Below, in pieces: positions 27,482-36,435 of a stretch of 64,000 bases of DNA; positions within the stretch are counted from its first letter, which is position 1; each line of letters begins with the position of its first letter. Under the pieces are notes generated by a model, which had not been told where the DNA came from, did not search any database, and worked only from the letters and a program-made list of their open reading frames with translations. This DNA is from Zeaxanthinibacter enoshimensis. GTDB lineage: Bacteria > Bacteroidota > Bacteroidia > Flavobacteriales > Flavobacteriaceae. The translations under genes and the position numbers were made by a program. The stretch is taken from contig NZ_SNYI01000002.1 in assembly GCF_004362865.1 (NCBI RefSeq), positions 834,099 to 898,098 of the forward strand. Reading direction: 5' to 3'.

Positions 27482-30322
27482 TCAGAACCATTGCCTTGTG
27501 AAAAGCCCTGTAAGGGTCCTCGGACTTAAGGTTACGATAAAACGAATCTTCTGATCGTAATTGGGCTGTCCCAGTTCCCAACCCAGGCTGGAATACACCG
27601 GGAAATACAACTCGAAGTAATCAGTGACAAGGTTCAGCCGGATGCCCGAATCATATACAAATCGTGCTCTTTCACTTTTATTCTTTAGGAAACCTGCATC
27701 GCCATAAACCTCTATCCACCGCCAAAGGTTAAAACTTGCGTTAGTAGTAGCCATCCAGTCGTTTGCAAACGGGTCAGGAATTTTAGATTTGAACCCTCCT
27801 TCGGCTATAATGATCTGTTGGCTGGTAATCCCGGACTCTTCTGACCTACCCAGGTAATTCAGGTCAAAGAGATAATCCGTCGGCCGGTCCAGGGCAAAAC
27901 TGAAAAAGTCAGAGTTTGTCGAATTGGACAGGAATTTACCCGCGAAAAAACGAAGGTTCAGCTGCCTGTTACTGATAAACAGTTTCCGGTATTCCATGTC
28001 GAGGGCCAGCTTGGTAAAGTTGTTCTCGTACTGGAAATCGGCAAACCAGGAGAAGTAATCGATAATACCATTATTACTGTGGATAAACCTGGCATTCAAA
28101 ACACTGTAATCCGGTTCGGTTTCCAGGTCACCCAGGGAAGGATCAATGGTCCGGAATACATTTACATGACGCAGCAGTAAGGATTGTCGTTTATTGGATC
28201 GCAGGTTATCCGGCCTCCATCCCAGGGAAAAGGAGGGGGTCAGGGTAGAGTAGCGCGAATTCTCCTGGAAATGGAAAGTAGAACCTCCCAAACTGAAATT
28301 ACTCACATACAAACCGCTCTTTGCGTGGTAGTTCCTGAGGTTAAACCGGCCGTAGCCCACCATGGTCCGCTCTCTCAGGGCATAAGTTGGTGCAAAGTCG
28401 AATATGAAGGGCCGTTCGATAAGAGTCTTATTTGTGATCCGGATTCCCGGGGACACACCGTCATAAATGTTGAAATTGGCGACAGGCATATAAAAGATCT
28501 GCCGGTAATACGGGTCTTCAGCATCTTTCAGGAATTGAAATTTTAATTTCTTATTGCTGGATAAAAAACCGTTCAGAGATTTCCAGTTATCTCTTTGATT
28601 GAATTCAGGGATCACCTGGTCATAGTTCAGTACCAGCCTGTCTTCTTTACCTCTAGGCAGTGTTACCTCTTTCTCGGAATCAAAGCCCTTTACCCAGTAT
28701 TTAGAGATGACCGAATCATTTTGTAACCCGAAAATCGAGATCGGGACCTTAGTGCCGGTTTTGTTTTTCAGGGTGACATGCAGGGAGTCTTCTGTTTTCT
28801 CAACTTTTCTGATCTTAAAATCGATCCTTTTATTGGAAGAGACATAATCTTCGAAGAACCAGTTAATGTCCTTATTCGCATTTTCTTCGAGCACCCTCTT
28901 AAAATCACCGGCAGTTACCGGTGCCAGGCGATAATTCTCGTAGAATTCCCTGATACTTTTATCTACTCGGTCTTTTCCTACGTATTCAGCCAGGTAGGCC
29001 AGGCCCAGTCCGGCCTTATACGTATTCACAATTTTCTGGTTGAATTTGATCAGGGAATCATTGGGCGTCGTAAGGGGTTGATCCAGGTTCTTACGGGCCA
29101 TCAACATATAGAAAAGCGAGTATTGATCATTAAAATCCAGTTGAGCCAATGTGAAGCTCCTCAGACCCCAGATATCGGATAACTTTCCTAATAATTTCTG
29201 TTCCGGGTAGAATTCTTCCACAAACTGGATCATGAGGTAATTGACCATAGCATCACTTACCCAATTCTCGTAACGGGGATCCAGGAAGACCGTTTCCCGC
29301 ATGTAACTGCGTAAGGCAGTTTTCAGGAATTTCAATTCAAACTGGAACTGTTCGTTGTAAGGCCTGATAAAAGACGGCAGCATATTGAGACCGTACAGCG
29401 GGTTCTTATCAAAGTCTATCTCAGAGACTAGCAGTTGCTCATAGGGGAACTTACCCAGGTTATCATCGATAAAACGGGTAATCCGGTTGATGGAAAGTCC
29501 CTGTGAAAGTTCATCGTATTTATTGGCCTGTATATCGGTCACGACGATAAGTTCAGGAGTGACATGCTTCTGGAAACGCTTCTGATGGTTTAAAATAATA
29601 TCACAACTCTTACGGTTGATGCCCTTCAGGGAGGCATATTGTTTTCCCGGCAGCCTTGTAATACTGACTTCGTTGAAATTAGTACCCAGGTGGAGGGAGT
29701 CAGGGAAGACAAAGTTGAGATAAGTATCTGTTACATCGGTATACAGGTCTTCCAGGTTCTTGTTACTGTACAGGTGCCATGTGCTGTCATATACCACGGG
29801 GGTCAGGTACCAGTCTTTGAGGTAATAGCCTCCTCGACTGTTATAACCGTAGGGTGTGTATTTGTTCGGTGGCAGCTGAACCTTGTAAGTAAAGAATATT
29901 TTGGCCGAATTACCGGGTGCCAGGGGTTTGTTAAGTGCCACCCGGATCATATCCTTCCCTGGTAAATGTTTAAAGGATATAGCTCGGTATTCATCATCTA
30001 CGACCCCGAGAATTTCCGTATATCCCCGCTCATCGTCGGGGGCAAGGTGCAGACTTTTCTTAAAATCCTCCGCGAACCTTTCAGCAAGGGCTGTTTTTTT
30101 GTCAGAATAAGCATTAGCCCAATCGTTGAAATACACGAACTGCAGGGTATCCCTGGAGTCATTAAGATAAACGAATTCCTGCTGGATATCCAGCTGTTTG
30201 GTCTCCGCATCCAGCGTAGCGGTTATTATATTATTGTGCTGAGCCCTTGCCTGCTGGGTAAGACCTGCACATAAGAGGGTAAGCAATAAAATATAAAGGG
30301 CATTAAATCGGAGTGAGACCAT
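27482..30322 (-). CDS. M1-like pseudopeptidase fused to an outer-membrane beta-barrel
   Basis: A 946-residue exported protein. After a signal peptide (ending ...ARAQ) comes an M1-peptidase-like region (about 30-560) and then a C-terminal region (about 610-946) of alternating aromatic and polar strands ending in Phe, typical of an outer-membrane barrel. The M1 landmarks are altered: NPLYGLNMLP replaces GAMEN, the spot expected for HExxH reads KTALR (334-338), and WVSDAMVNYL (354-363) aligns with WLHEGFASYY of the active M1 enzyme at 8459, with Asp for the zinc Glu. It is very unlikely to be an aminopeptidase. Last gene after uvrA and the LOG gene. Confidence 0.8.
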   Translation of the reverse strand: MVSLRFNALYILLLTLLCAGLTQQARAQHNNIITATLDAETKQLDIQQEFVYLNDSRDTLQFVYFNDWANAYSDKKTALAERFAEDFKKSLHLAPDDERGYTEILGVVDDEYRAISFKHLPGKDMIRVALNKPLAPGNSAKIFFTYKVQLPPNKYTPYGYNSRGGYYLKDWYLTPVVYDSTWHLYSNKNLEDLYTDVTDTYLNFVFPDSLHLGTNFNEVSITRLPGKQYASLKGINRKSCDIILNHQKRFQKHVTPELIVVTDIQANKYDELSQGLSINRITRFIDDNLGKFPYEQLLVSEIDFDKNPLYGLNMLPSFIRPYNEQFQFELKFLKTALRSYMRETVFLDPRYENWVSDAMVNYLMIQFVEEFYPEQKLLGKLSDIWGLRSFTLAQLDFNDQYSLFYMLMARKNLDQPLTTPNDSLIKFNQKIVNTYKAGLGLAYLAEYVGKDRVDKSIREFYENYRLAPVTAGDFKRVLEENANKDINWFFEDYVSSNKRIDFKIRKVEKTEDSLHVTLKNKTGTKVPISIFGLQNDSVISKYWVKGFDSEKEVTLPRGKEDRLVLNYDQVIPEFNQRDNWKSLNGFLSSNKKLKFQFLKDAEDPYYRQIFYMPVANFNIYDGVSPGIRITNKTLIERPFIFDFAPTYALRERTMVGYGRFNLRNYHAKSGLYVSNFSLGGSTFHFQENSRYSTLTPSFSLGWRPDNLRSNKRQSLLLRHVNVFRTIDPSLGDLETEPDYSVLNARFIHSNNGIIDYFSWFADFQYENNFTKLALDMEYRKLFISNRQLNLRFFAGKFLSNSTNSDFFSFALDRPTDYLFDLNYLGRSEESGITSQQIIIAEGGFKSKIPDPFANDWMATTNASFNLWRWIEVYGDAGFLKNKSERARFVYDSGIRLNLVTDYFELYFPVYSSLGWELGQPNYDQKIRFIVTLSPRTLTGLFTRQWF

Positions 30323-30328
30323 GAACCG

Positions 30329-31015
30329 TTAGAAGTTTGGACTAAGGGTATGCCCTTTGTAGAAGGCATCAATAACATCGACGACTTCTTCTGCGGTATC
30401 TGCAAGGTGAATCAGGTCCAGGTCGGTAGGGGAGATGTTCCCAACTTCCAGCATGGTATTCTTGATCCAATCCAGCAGACCTTGCCAGAATTCCGTTCCG
30501 ACGAGTATGATCGGGAACTTCCCGATCTTATTGGTCTGGATGAGGGTAATTGCTTCGAACAGTTCATCCAGGGTGCCAAATCCCCCGGGCATAACTACGA
30601 ACCCCTGGGAATATTTTACGAACATAACCTTGCGCACAAAGAAATAATCAAAATCCAGGCTCTTATCACTGTCTATGTAGGGATTGTCGTGCTGCTCAAA
30701 CGGAAGATCAATATTCAGACCAACAGAAGTGCCCCCGGCCTGGTGTGCACCGCGGTTACCGGCCTCCATGATCCCAGGGCCACCCCCGGTTATGATCCCG
30801 TAACCGGCCTCAGCCACTTTTTGGGCAATCTCTATGGCAAGCTGGTAATACTTGGCATCTTCTTTGGTCCTGGCTGAACCAAAAATGGAAACGCAGGGCC
30901 CTATGGCACTCATCTTTTCGAATCCATTTACAAATTCTCCCATGATCTTGAAGATCGCCCAGGAATCATTTGTTTTTATCTCATTCCATCCTTTAGAATG
31001 TTGTTCTTTTCTCAT
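30329..31015 (-). CDS. LOG family protein (putative nucleotide 5'-monophosphate phosphoribohydrolase)
   Basis: A 228-residue Rossmann-fold protein. The family motif PGGFGTLDELFEAITLIQT and the upstream ITGGGPGIMEAGNRGAH are both intact, so the Arg/Glu active-site set is plausible. LOG enzymes cleave the N-glycosidic bond of nucleoside monophosphates, including cytokinin precursors in plants; the bacterial physiological substrate is generally not known. It sits 51 bases after uvrA and 6 bases before the M1-like barrel gene. Confidence 0.9.
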   Translation of the reverse strand: MRKEQHSKGWNEIKTNDSWAIFKIMGEFVNGFEKMSAIGPCVSIFGSARTKEDAKYYQLAIEIAQKVAEAGYGIITGGGPGIMEAGNRGAHQAGGTSVGLNIDLPFEQHDNPYIDSDKSLDFDYFFVRKVMFVKYSQGFVVMPGGFGTLDELFEAITLIQTNKIGKFPIILVGTEFWQGLLDWIKNTMLEVGNISPTDLDLIHLADTAEEVVDVIDAFYKGHTLSPNF

Positions 31016-31066
31016 TGGTAATAGTCTGTATATGGTTATCGCCGTGTCCGATCCTTCCCTGCGGGA

Positions 31067-33931
31067 CTACCGGTCTACGGATTGAGGTATTTCTGCTTTA
31101 AGTTCCTCTTTTAAGAACTTCGCTGTATGACTTTTAGTATGTTGTGCTACTTGTTCCGGGGTACCCGTGGCAACGACCTGCCCACCGTCACGCCCGCCTT
31201 CGTAGCCAATATCAATAATATGGTCTGCCATCTTAATAACGTCCATGTTATGTTCGATGACCAAGATAGTGTTTCCTTTATCAACCAGCTTATTTAATAC
31301 GCCCATCAGTACCCGGATATCTTCAAAATGAAGCCCGGTCGTTGGCTCGTCAAGGATATAAAACGTGTTACCCGTGTCTCTCTTGGAAAGTTCAGTAGCC
31401 AGTTTTACCCGTTGTGCTTCTCCCCCCGAAAGGGTTGTAGACTGCTGACCGAGCGAGATATAGCCCAGGCCCACATCCTGGATGGTCTTTAATTTCCGGT
31501 AGATTTTTGGAATTTTCTCGAAGAAATCAACCGCCTCGTTAATGGTCATCTCCAGTACATCCGAAATAGACTTTCCCTTGTAGCGGATCTCCAGGGTTTC
31601 CCTGTTAAAACGTTTCCCGTTACAGGTTTCGCATTCAACATAAACATCCGGCAGGAAATTCATTTCTATTACCCGCATACCGCCTCCCTGGCAGGTTTCG
31701 CAGCGCCCGCCTTTTACGTTAAAACTGAAACGACCGGGTTTATAGCCCCGTATGGCTGCCTCCGGGGTCTTTGCAAAGAGTGACCGGATCTCGCTGAAAA
31801 CCCCTGTATAGGTAGCCGGGTTAGACCTGGGGGTGCGCCCAATGGGCGACTGGTTGATATCGATCACCTTGTCTATATGTTCCAGGCCGTGGATCGCCTT
31901 GTATGGCATGGGTTTTTTTACCCCGTTAAAATAATGGGCATTCATAATAGGGTAGAGGGTCTCGTTGACAAGGGTGGATTTTCCGCTACCCGAGACACCA
32001 GTAACCCCGATCAGGGTACCCAGGGGGAATTCGACCGTGATGTTCTTCAGGTTATTCCCGGTACATCCTTCTAATTTTATCTTTTTCCCATTCCCTTTTC
32101 TTCTTTCTGTTGGAACAGGGATCTCGCGGGTGCCGGACATGTATTCCGCGGTAAGGGTGTGCTGATGTTCTAATTCTGAAGGAGGGCCCTGGGAGATGAT
32201 CTCCCCCCCGTGTCTCCCGGCAAACGGACCTATATCTATCACGTGGTCCGCGCTCAGGATCATATCCTTATCATGTTCTACCACGATCACGGAATTCCCC
32301 AGGTCTCTTAAAGATTCCAGGGAATTGATCAGCCTCTGGTTATCACGCTGGTGCAGCCCTATACTGGGCTCATCCAGGATATACAAGACCCCTACCAACT
32401 GTGAACCGATTTGGGTAGCCAGCCGGATACGCTGTGCTTCACCCCCCGAGAGAGATTTGGAGCTCCGGTTAAGGGAAAGGTAATTCAAACCTACATCGAG
32501 CAGGAATTGTACCCTGGTACTGATCTCTTTAATGATCTCGCTGGCAATGATCTTTTGATTTCCTTCCAGGGAATGGTCCAGGTTATTGAAGAATTCGGCC
32601 AATTCCCCAATATCCATATGAGCTAGGTCCGCAATGCTTTTTCCTGACACCCTGAAATTCAAAGCTTCCTTCTTTAACCGACTTCCATCGCAGGTAGGGC
32701 AAGCCACCTTATCCATATAATCCTTGGCCCACCGCCGGATGGCTTTACTGTCATTACTTTCAAACTGGCTGTGAATAAAGTTGGCGATCCCCTCGTAGTC
32801 AATATGGTACTGGCGCTTTACGCCCAGGGTCTTGGAGGTGTAGTCAAATTTTTCATTCCCGCCATTCATGATCACATCCATGGCCTCAGCTGGAATTTTC
32901 TCTATCGGATCTGTAAGTTCAAATCCGTAACGGGTACCGATGGTTTCAAGCTGCCGGAAAGCCCATGATTTTTTGTATTCCCCCAGGGGAGCCAAACCAC
33001 CGGCCTTGATGGATAATTTGGGATTAGGGATGATCTTTTTGCGGTTAACTTCGTAAACATGTCCCAGGCCGTTGCACCGGGGGCACATACCTTTAGGAGA
33101 GTTAAAAGAAAAGGTATTGGGTTCCGGGTTGGGATAAGAGATACCAGTTGTAGGACACATCAGGTCCCGGCTGAAGTAGCGGGGGTCATCTGTCCCTTCT
33201 TCCAGTACCATCATCACGTTATCCCCGTGGTACATAGCGGTCGGAATCGTTTCTGCCAGCCTTTTGCGGAAATCCTCGGTATCGGAAACTTTTAAGCGGT
33301 CTATTATGATCTCTATATCGTGCGTCTTGTAACGGTCTACCTTCATCCCTTTGACCAGGTCACGGATCTCGCCGTCTACGCGAACTTTTACAAAACCCTG
33401 CTTCGCTATCTGTTCAAATAATTCACGGTAATGTCCTTTCCGCGAGCGGATAACCGGGGCGAGGATATTGATCTTTTTACCCTCATAGGAAGACATGATC
33501 AACTGCCCGATCTGTTCATCGCTGTAGCTCACCATCTTTTCTCCTGTATTATAGCTGTAGGCATCCGCAGCCCTGGCGTATAATAACCTCAGGAAATCGT
33601 AAACCTCGGTAATAGTACCCACTGTAGAACGGGGTGATTTGGAAGTGGTCTTCTGTTCAATGGCAATGACAGGGGAGAGTCCGTCTATCTTATCTACGTC
33701 CGGGCGTTCCAGGCCCCCGAGGAATTGCCGCGCATAGGCGGAAAAGGTCTCGATGTACCTGCGTTGTCCTTCTGCATAAATGGTGTCGAATGCCAAGGAA
33801 GACTTTCCACTCCCGCTGAGCCCTGTAATTACAACCAATTGTTCCCTGGGGATGGTGACATCAATATTCTTAAGATTGTGTACCCGTGCACCCTTTACTT
33901 CTATGTTCTCTTCGTATCTTATCATTAACAA
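31067..33931 (-). CDS. uvrA: Excinuclease ABC subunit A
   Basis: A 954-residue ABC-type ATPase that finds bulky lesions for nucleotide excision repair. Two nucleotide-binding halves are seen: Walker A GLSGSGKSSLAFDT and GVSGSGKSTLVNET, signature SLSGGEAQRIRLATQ and TLSGGEAQRVKLA, with CxxC zinc modules (CPTTGISYP..CPRCNGLGH, CETCQGGGMR..CETCNGKRF). Length is standard. The upstream 90 bases show no copy of the palindrome found at the repair operon 2 kb away, so shared control is not supported. Confidence 0.97.
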   Translation of the reverse strand: MLMIRYEENIEVKGARVHNLKNIDVTIPREQLVVITGLSGSGKSSLAFDTIYAEGQRRYIETFSAYARQFLGGLERPDVDKIDGLSPVIAIEQKTTSKSPRSTVGTITEVYDFLRLLYARAADAYSYNTGEKMVSYSDEQIGQLIMSSYEGKKINILAPVIRSRKGHYRELFEQIAKQGFVKVRVDGEIRDLVKGMKVDRYKTHDIEIIIDRLKVSDTEDFRKRLAETIPTAMYHGDNVMMVLEEGTDDPRYFSRDLMCPTTGISYPNPEPNTFSFNSPKGMCPRCNGLGHVYEVNRKKIIPNPKLSIKAGGLAPLGEYKKSWAFRQLETIGTRYGFELTDPIEKIPAEAMDVIMNGGNEKFDYTSKTLGVKRQYHIDYEGIANFIHSQFESNDSKAIRRWAKDYMDKVACPTCDGSRLKKEALNFRVSGKSIADLAHMDIGELAEFFNNLDHSLEGNQKIIASEIIKEISTRVQFLLDVGLNYLSLNRSSKSLSGGEAQRIRLATQIGSQLVGVLYILDEPSIGLHQRDNQRLINSLESLRDLGNSVIVVEHDKDMILSADHVIDIGPFAGRHGGEIISQGPPSELEHQHTLTAEYMSGTREIPVPTERRKGNGKKIKLEGCTGNNLKNITVEFPLGTLIGVTGVSGSGKSTLVNETLYPIMNAHYFNGVKKPMPYKAIHGLEHIDKVIDINQSPIGRTPRSNPATYTGVFSEIRSLFAKTPEAAIRGYKPGRFSFNVKGGRCETCQGGGMRVIEMNFLPDVYVECETCNGKRFNRETLEIRYKGKSISDVLEMTINEAVDFFEKIPKIYRKLKTIQDVGLGYISLGQQSTTLSGGEAQRVKLATELSKRDTGNTFYILDEPTTGLHFEDIRVLMGVLNKLVDKGNTILVIEHNMDVIKMADHIIDIGYEGGRDGGQVVATGTPEQVAQHTKSHTAKFLKEELKAEIPQSVDR

Positions 33932-34023
33932 TCAGCCAAACCGCTAAAATACAATAATCAGCCGTAAAACGGAAGCAGCTTTCATTCTGCGAGCTGTTAA
34001 TGTCAGGTTAAGATTTACAGGGA

Positions 34024-34815
34024 TCAGGCACCCGGGAGTGCCTGCAATGGTTTCTTTTCACTCAGGTATTTCCAGTACCTGCGCGGCACATGTTGTTCAT
34101 GTAATTTCTTATTTATCCTGGAGCGGATATTCGTCTTTTGAAAGTAAGTTCCCCATAATTCTTGGTAAGATGCCTCGCTTTCGTGAAACTCGTCTCCCAA
34201 CTGCAGGGTATTGGTAAATGACTTTGGAAGATCCATGTTGATCAGGCTAATGCAGGATCCATCGTAATGCAGGCCATAATTTCGTTTCAAATCATAGATG
34301 ATCCATTCCTGGTCTGCATAGCGGGACCTGAAATGCCTGGAGATAAGGGGTAATACATTGAAATCAGGTTCGATGTTGGCAAAATAGATCCCATCTGCCG
34401 TCAGTTGGAACCGGACAAAAGCCTCCATACGGTGTTTTTCCCTGCCAACTTTCCGGGCCAGTTGTTCTATTCGGAGGACCATCTCGTTCCCAAGGTCAGA
34501 ACGTACTGCCCGGACTTCGGAAAAGATCCGGCGGATATAGCTGAGCAGCAAGCGCTCTATTCCCTCCTGTTCACTCAGGAAAGCAAAGTAGATCTCCTTT
34601 ATGGCCTGCCCACTTTTCTTCCTTATCCCGTGCCATACCCGTTGCGCCAGGGCAGTATCGGTCACAACGTGCACCGCGTCCGAGAATAAGCCGTGTTGTC
34701 CTTTATCGGCCCTCTGGATATCCACGGTGGCAATTTTATCACTGTAGGTTTTGAAAACAGCGGTCAGAAAACCGTTAAAACTTCCGTCGTAAAGTAGAAT
34801 AGTGGCTTGTTCCAT
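34024..34815 (-). CDS. DUF4130 putative DNA repair protein (TIGR03915 type)
   Basis: A 263-residue cytosolic protein recognised from the opening ILLYDGSFNGFLTAVF and the segment HRMEAFVRFQLTADGIYFANIEPDFNVLPLISRHFRSRYADQ (key residues RFQ, IEPDFN, HF.RY). The family is the obligate partner of the radical SAM protein encoded 2 bases upstream, and in Proteobacteria it is found fused to UdgX-type uracil-DNA glycosylases (from memory). The reaction is not established. Last gene of the operon controlled from the palindromic intergenic region. Confidence 0.85.
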   Translation of the reverse strand: MEQATILLYDGSFNGFLTAVFKTYSDKIATVDIQRADKGQHGLFSDAVHVVTDTALAQRVWHGIRKKSGQAIKEIYFAFLSEQEGIERLLLSYIRRIFSEVRAVRSDLGNEMVLRIEQLARKVGREKHRMEAFVRFQLTADGIYFANIEPDFNVLPLISRHFRSRYADQEWIIYDLKRNYGLHYDGSCISLINMDLPKSFTNTLQLGDEFHESEASYQELWGTYFQKTNIRSRINKKLHEQHVPRRYWKYLSEKKPLQALPGA

Positions 34816-34817
34816 AA

Positions 34818-36080
34818 TTAATTGAATAAACTGAGTTGATTAGCGTGAAGATGTCTGTATTTACTCCTGGATTGATGGAGGATAAGCTCTTTCAGGTTTC
34901 CGGCTTCGCGGTCCCGGTGATAAACATCCGGGGAGGCACAGGTGATGAAATATTTGGCCCTGTTCAGCGCCAGCTGGAATCGCGACAAATGATCCCAGGT
35001 AAGGGCGCGGTGTTTTCGCGCCTTGAGTATGGTATGAACACCTTTGATCCCGATTCCCGGAACCCTGGCAAGCAACTGTTTATCTGCAGTATTCACATTA
35101 ACCGGGAACAAATGCATGTTCCGCAATGCCCAGCTCAATTTAGGGTCAATGTCCGTATCGAGGAAAGGTTTTTGTTCGTCCAGCAGTTCTTTGACAGAAA
35201 AACCATAGAATCGCAACAGCCAGTCTGCCTGGTACAACCGATTCTCCCGTACCAGGGGAACCTGTGAACCCAACGCCGGCAAGCGATCATCCGAGGCTAC
35301 GGGAATATAGCCGGAATAGTATACCCTCTTCATCCCGTAATTCCGGTAATAATGCGTGGCGCTGTACATGATGTCCCGGTCGGATTCACCCGTGGCCCCC
35401 ACGATCATCTGGGTACTTTGGCCGGCAGGAGCATATTTGGGAGTATGGCGGTTTACCTTCAATTCATCTTTATAACGGATGATTTCATTCTTCACCTTGT
35501 TCATAGGCTGGGTAAAATCCTCGTGCCGCTTGTCGGGGGCGAGTAACTTTAGACCGGAGATCGTTGGGATCTCTATATTCACTGATAACCGATCGGCATA
35601 GAGGCCTGCCTCGTACATAAGCTCATCGCTGGCGCCGGGGATGGATTTTAAATGGATGTACCCATTAAAATTTTCCTCGACCCGCAGCTTGCGCGCCACC
35701 GCGATAAGGCGTTCCATAGTATGGTCCGCACTTTTAAAGATTCCGGAACTGAGAAAGAGACCTTCTATATAGTTCCGCCTGTAAAAATTGATGGTAAGAT
35801 CTACAACCTCCTGTATCTTGAAAGCCGCACGGGGTATATCATTACTCTTTCTCGTAACGCAGTAGGCGCAGTCAAAGATGCAATGGTTAGTGAGTAATAT
35901 CTTTAAAAGGGAAACACACCGGCCGTCTTCCGTATAACTGTGGCAAATGCCCATCCCGGTACTGTTACCCAGGCCCCCGGAGTTATTTTTCCTGTTGCTC
36001 CCACTGCTGGCGCAAGAAACGTCGTATTTAGCGGCGTCTGCCAGGATGCTTAATTTTTCTCGAATTCTGTTGTAATCCAT
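34818..36080 (-). CDS. Putative DNA modification/repair radical SAM protein (TIGR03916 type)
   Basis: A 420-residue radical SAM enzyme. The cluster motif is CIFDCAYC (Cys67, Cys71, Cys74), and a helix-hairpin-helix DNA-binding segment VNTADKQLLARVPGIGIKG lies near residues 335-352. The protein ends in QLSLF (415-419), one residue before the C-terminus, a near-ideal sliding-clamp-binding pentapeptide. Together these point to chemistry on DNA at replication or repair sites, acting with the DUF4130 protein encoded 2 bases downstream. The substrate is unknown. It lies 21 bases after the small basic protein gene. Confidence 0.9.
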   Translation of the reverse strand: MDYNRIREKLSILADAAKYDVSCASSGSNRKNNSGGLGNSTGMGICHSYTEDGRCVSLLKILLTNHCIFDCAYCVTRKSNDIPRAAFKIQEVVDLTINFYRRNYIEGLFLSSGIFKSADHTMERLIAVARKLRVEENFNGYIHLKSIPGASDELMYEAGLYADRLSVNIEIPTISGLKLLAPDKRHEDFTQPMNKVKNEIIRYKDELKVNRHTPKYAPAGQSTQMIVGATGESDRDIMYSATHYYRNYGMKRVYYSGYIPVASDDRLPALGSQVPLVRENRLYQADWLLRFYGFSVKELLDEQKPFLDTDIDPKLSWALRNMHLFPVNVNTADKQLLARVPGIGIKGVHTILKARKHRALTWDHLSRFQLALNRAKYFITCASPDVYHRDREAGNLKELILHQSRSKYRHLHANQLSLFN

Positions 36081-36101
36081 AGTAAGTTCGGGATAGAAAT
36101 A

Positions 36102-36284
36102 TTAATCAAACAGATTTAACTGGATCCCCGCCAAAACAGCTGTGGCACGTACCCTAGAAGTATTTGCTTTACTGCGTGTCCTTCTTTTCTTTATTCCGGG
36201 AAGGGGAACCTGATCTTCCATTCCTTTCAAGGCCCAATCGGTTAATTTTTCCTGTAAAATCATAGCGCTTGTTTTTGTAATCAT
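36102..36284 (-). CDS. Small basic protein with C-terminal clamp-binding motif
   Basis: A 60-residue protein (53 if it starts at the second Met, ATG at 36263). It is basic in the middle (IKKRRTRSKANTSRVRA) and ends in QLNLF-Asp, resembling the beta-clamp motif QLxLF. I do not recognise a family. Support for it being real: it fills the space between the operator array and the radical SAM gene, lies 21 bases upstream of that gene on the same strand, and shares the C-terminal motif with it. The candidate -7 box at 36287-36294 would make the upper ATG leaderless, favouring the 36263 start. Confidence 0.65.
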   Translation of the reverse strand: MITKTSAMILQEKLTDWALKGMEDQVPLPGIKKRRTRSKANTSRVRATAVLAGIQLNLFD

Positions 36285-36350
36285 TCCAAAATTATGGAAA
36301 TATTCCTAATATTGGAAATAATCCAAATTAAATTTTGGAAATAATCCAAA
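36284..36350. promoter_or_regulatory. Array of interlocking palindromic operators
   Basis: Between the repair operon and the LexA-like gene, five overlapping inverted repeats use the same half-site: TTCCA-N6-TGGAA (36284-36299), GGAA-N3-TTCC (36296-36306), TTGGA-N5-TCCAA (36312-36326), TCCAAA-N6-TTTGGA (36322-36339) and TTTGGA-N5-TCCAAA (36334-36350). The two N5 sites share the same core and lie 23 bp apart, about two helical turns. The array overlaps candidate promoter elements in both directions. Inferred binding site for the adjacent HTH/S24 protein. Confidence 0.75.
36287..36294 (-). promoter_or_regulatory. Candidate -7 element of the repair operon
   Basis: On the minus strand it reads TAATTTTG, matching TAnnTTTG, and lies inside the leftmost palindrome. 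No good -33 box is seen at 18-20 bases. A repressor bound here would block the operon. Confidence 0.35.
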
Positions 36351-36363
36351 TTTTGTATTTTTG
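36334..36363 (+). promoter_or_regulatory. Candidate promoter of the LexA-like gene
   Basis: TTTG at 36334-36337 is followed after 18 bases by TATTTTTG (36356-36363), a good fit to the Bacteroidota -33/-7 pair. The -33 box lies within the rightmost palindrome, consistent with autorepression. The start would be near 36370, ruling out an initiation codon at 36361. Confidence 0.55.
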
Positions 36364-36435
36364 AGGAGTACGCCGGGAAGGTTAATGAGGGATTTTCCTG
36401 ATTTCCTGAGGGCGTTGTCTGAAAAAGAACAGTTT

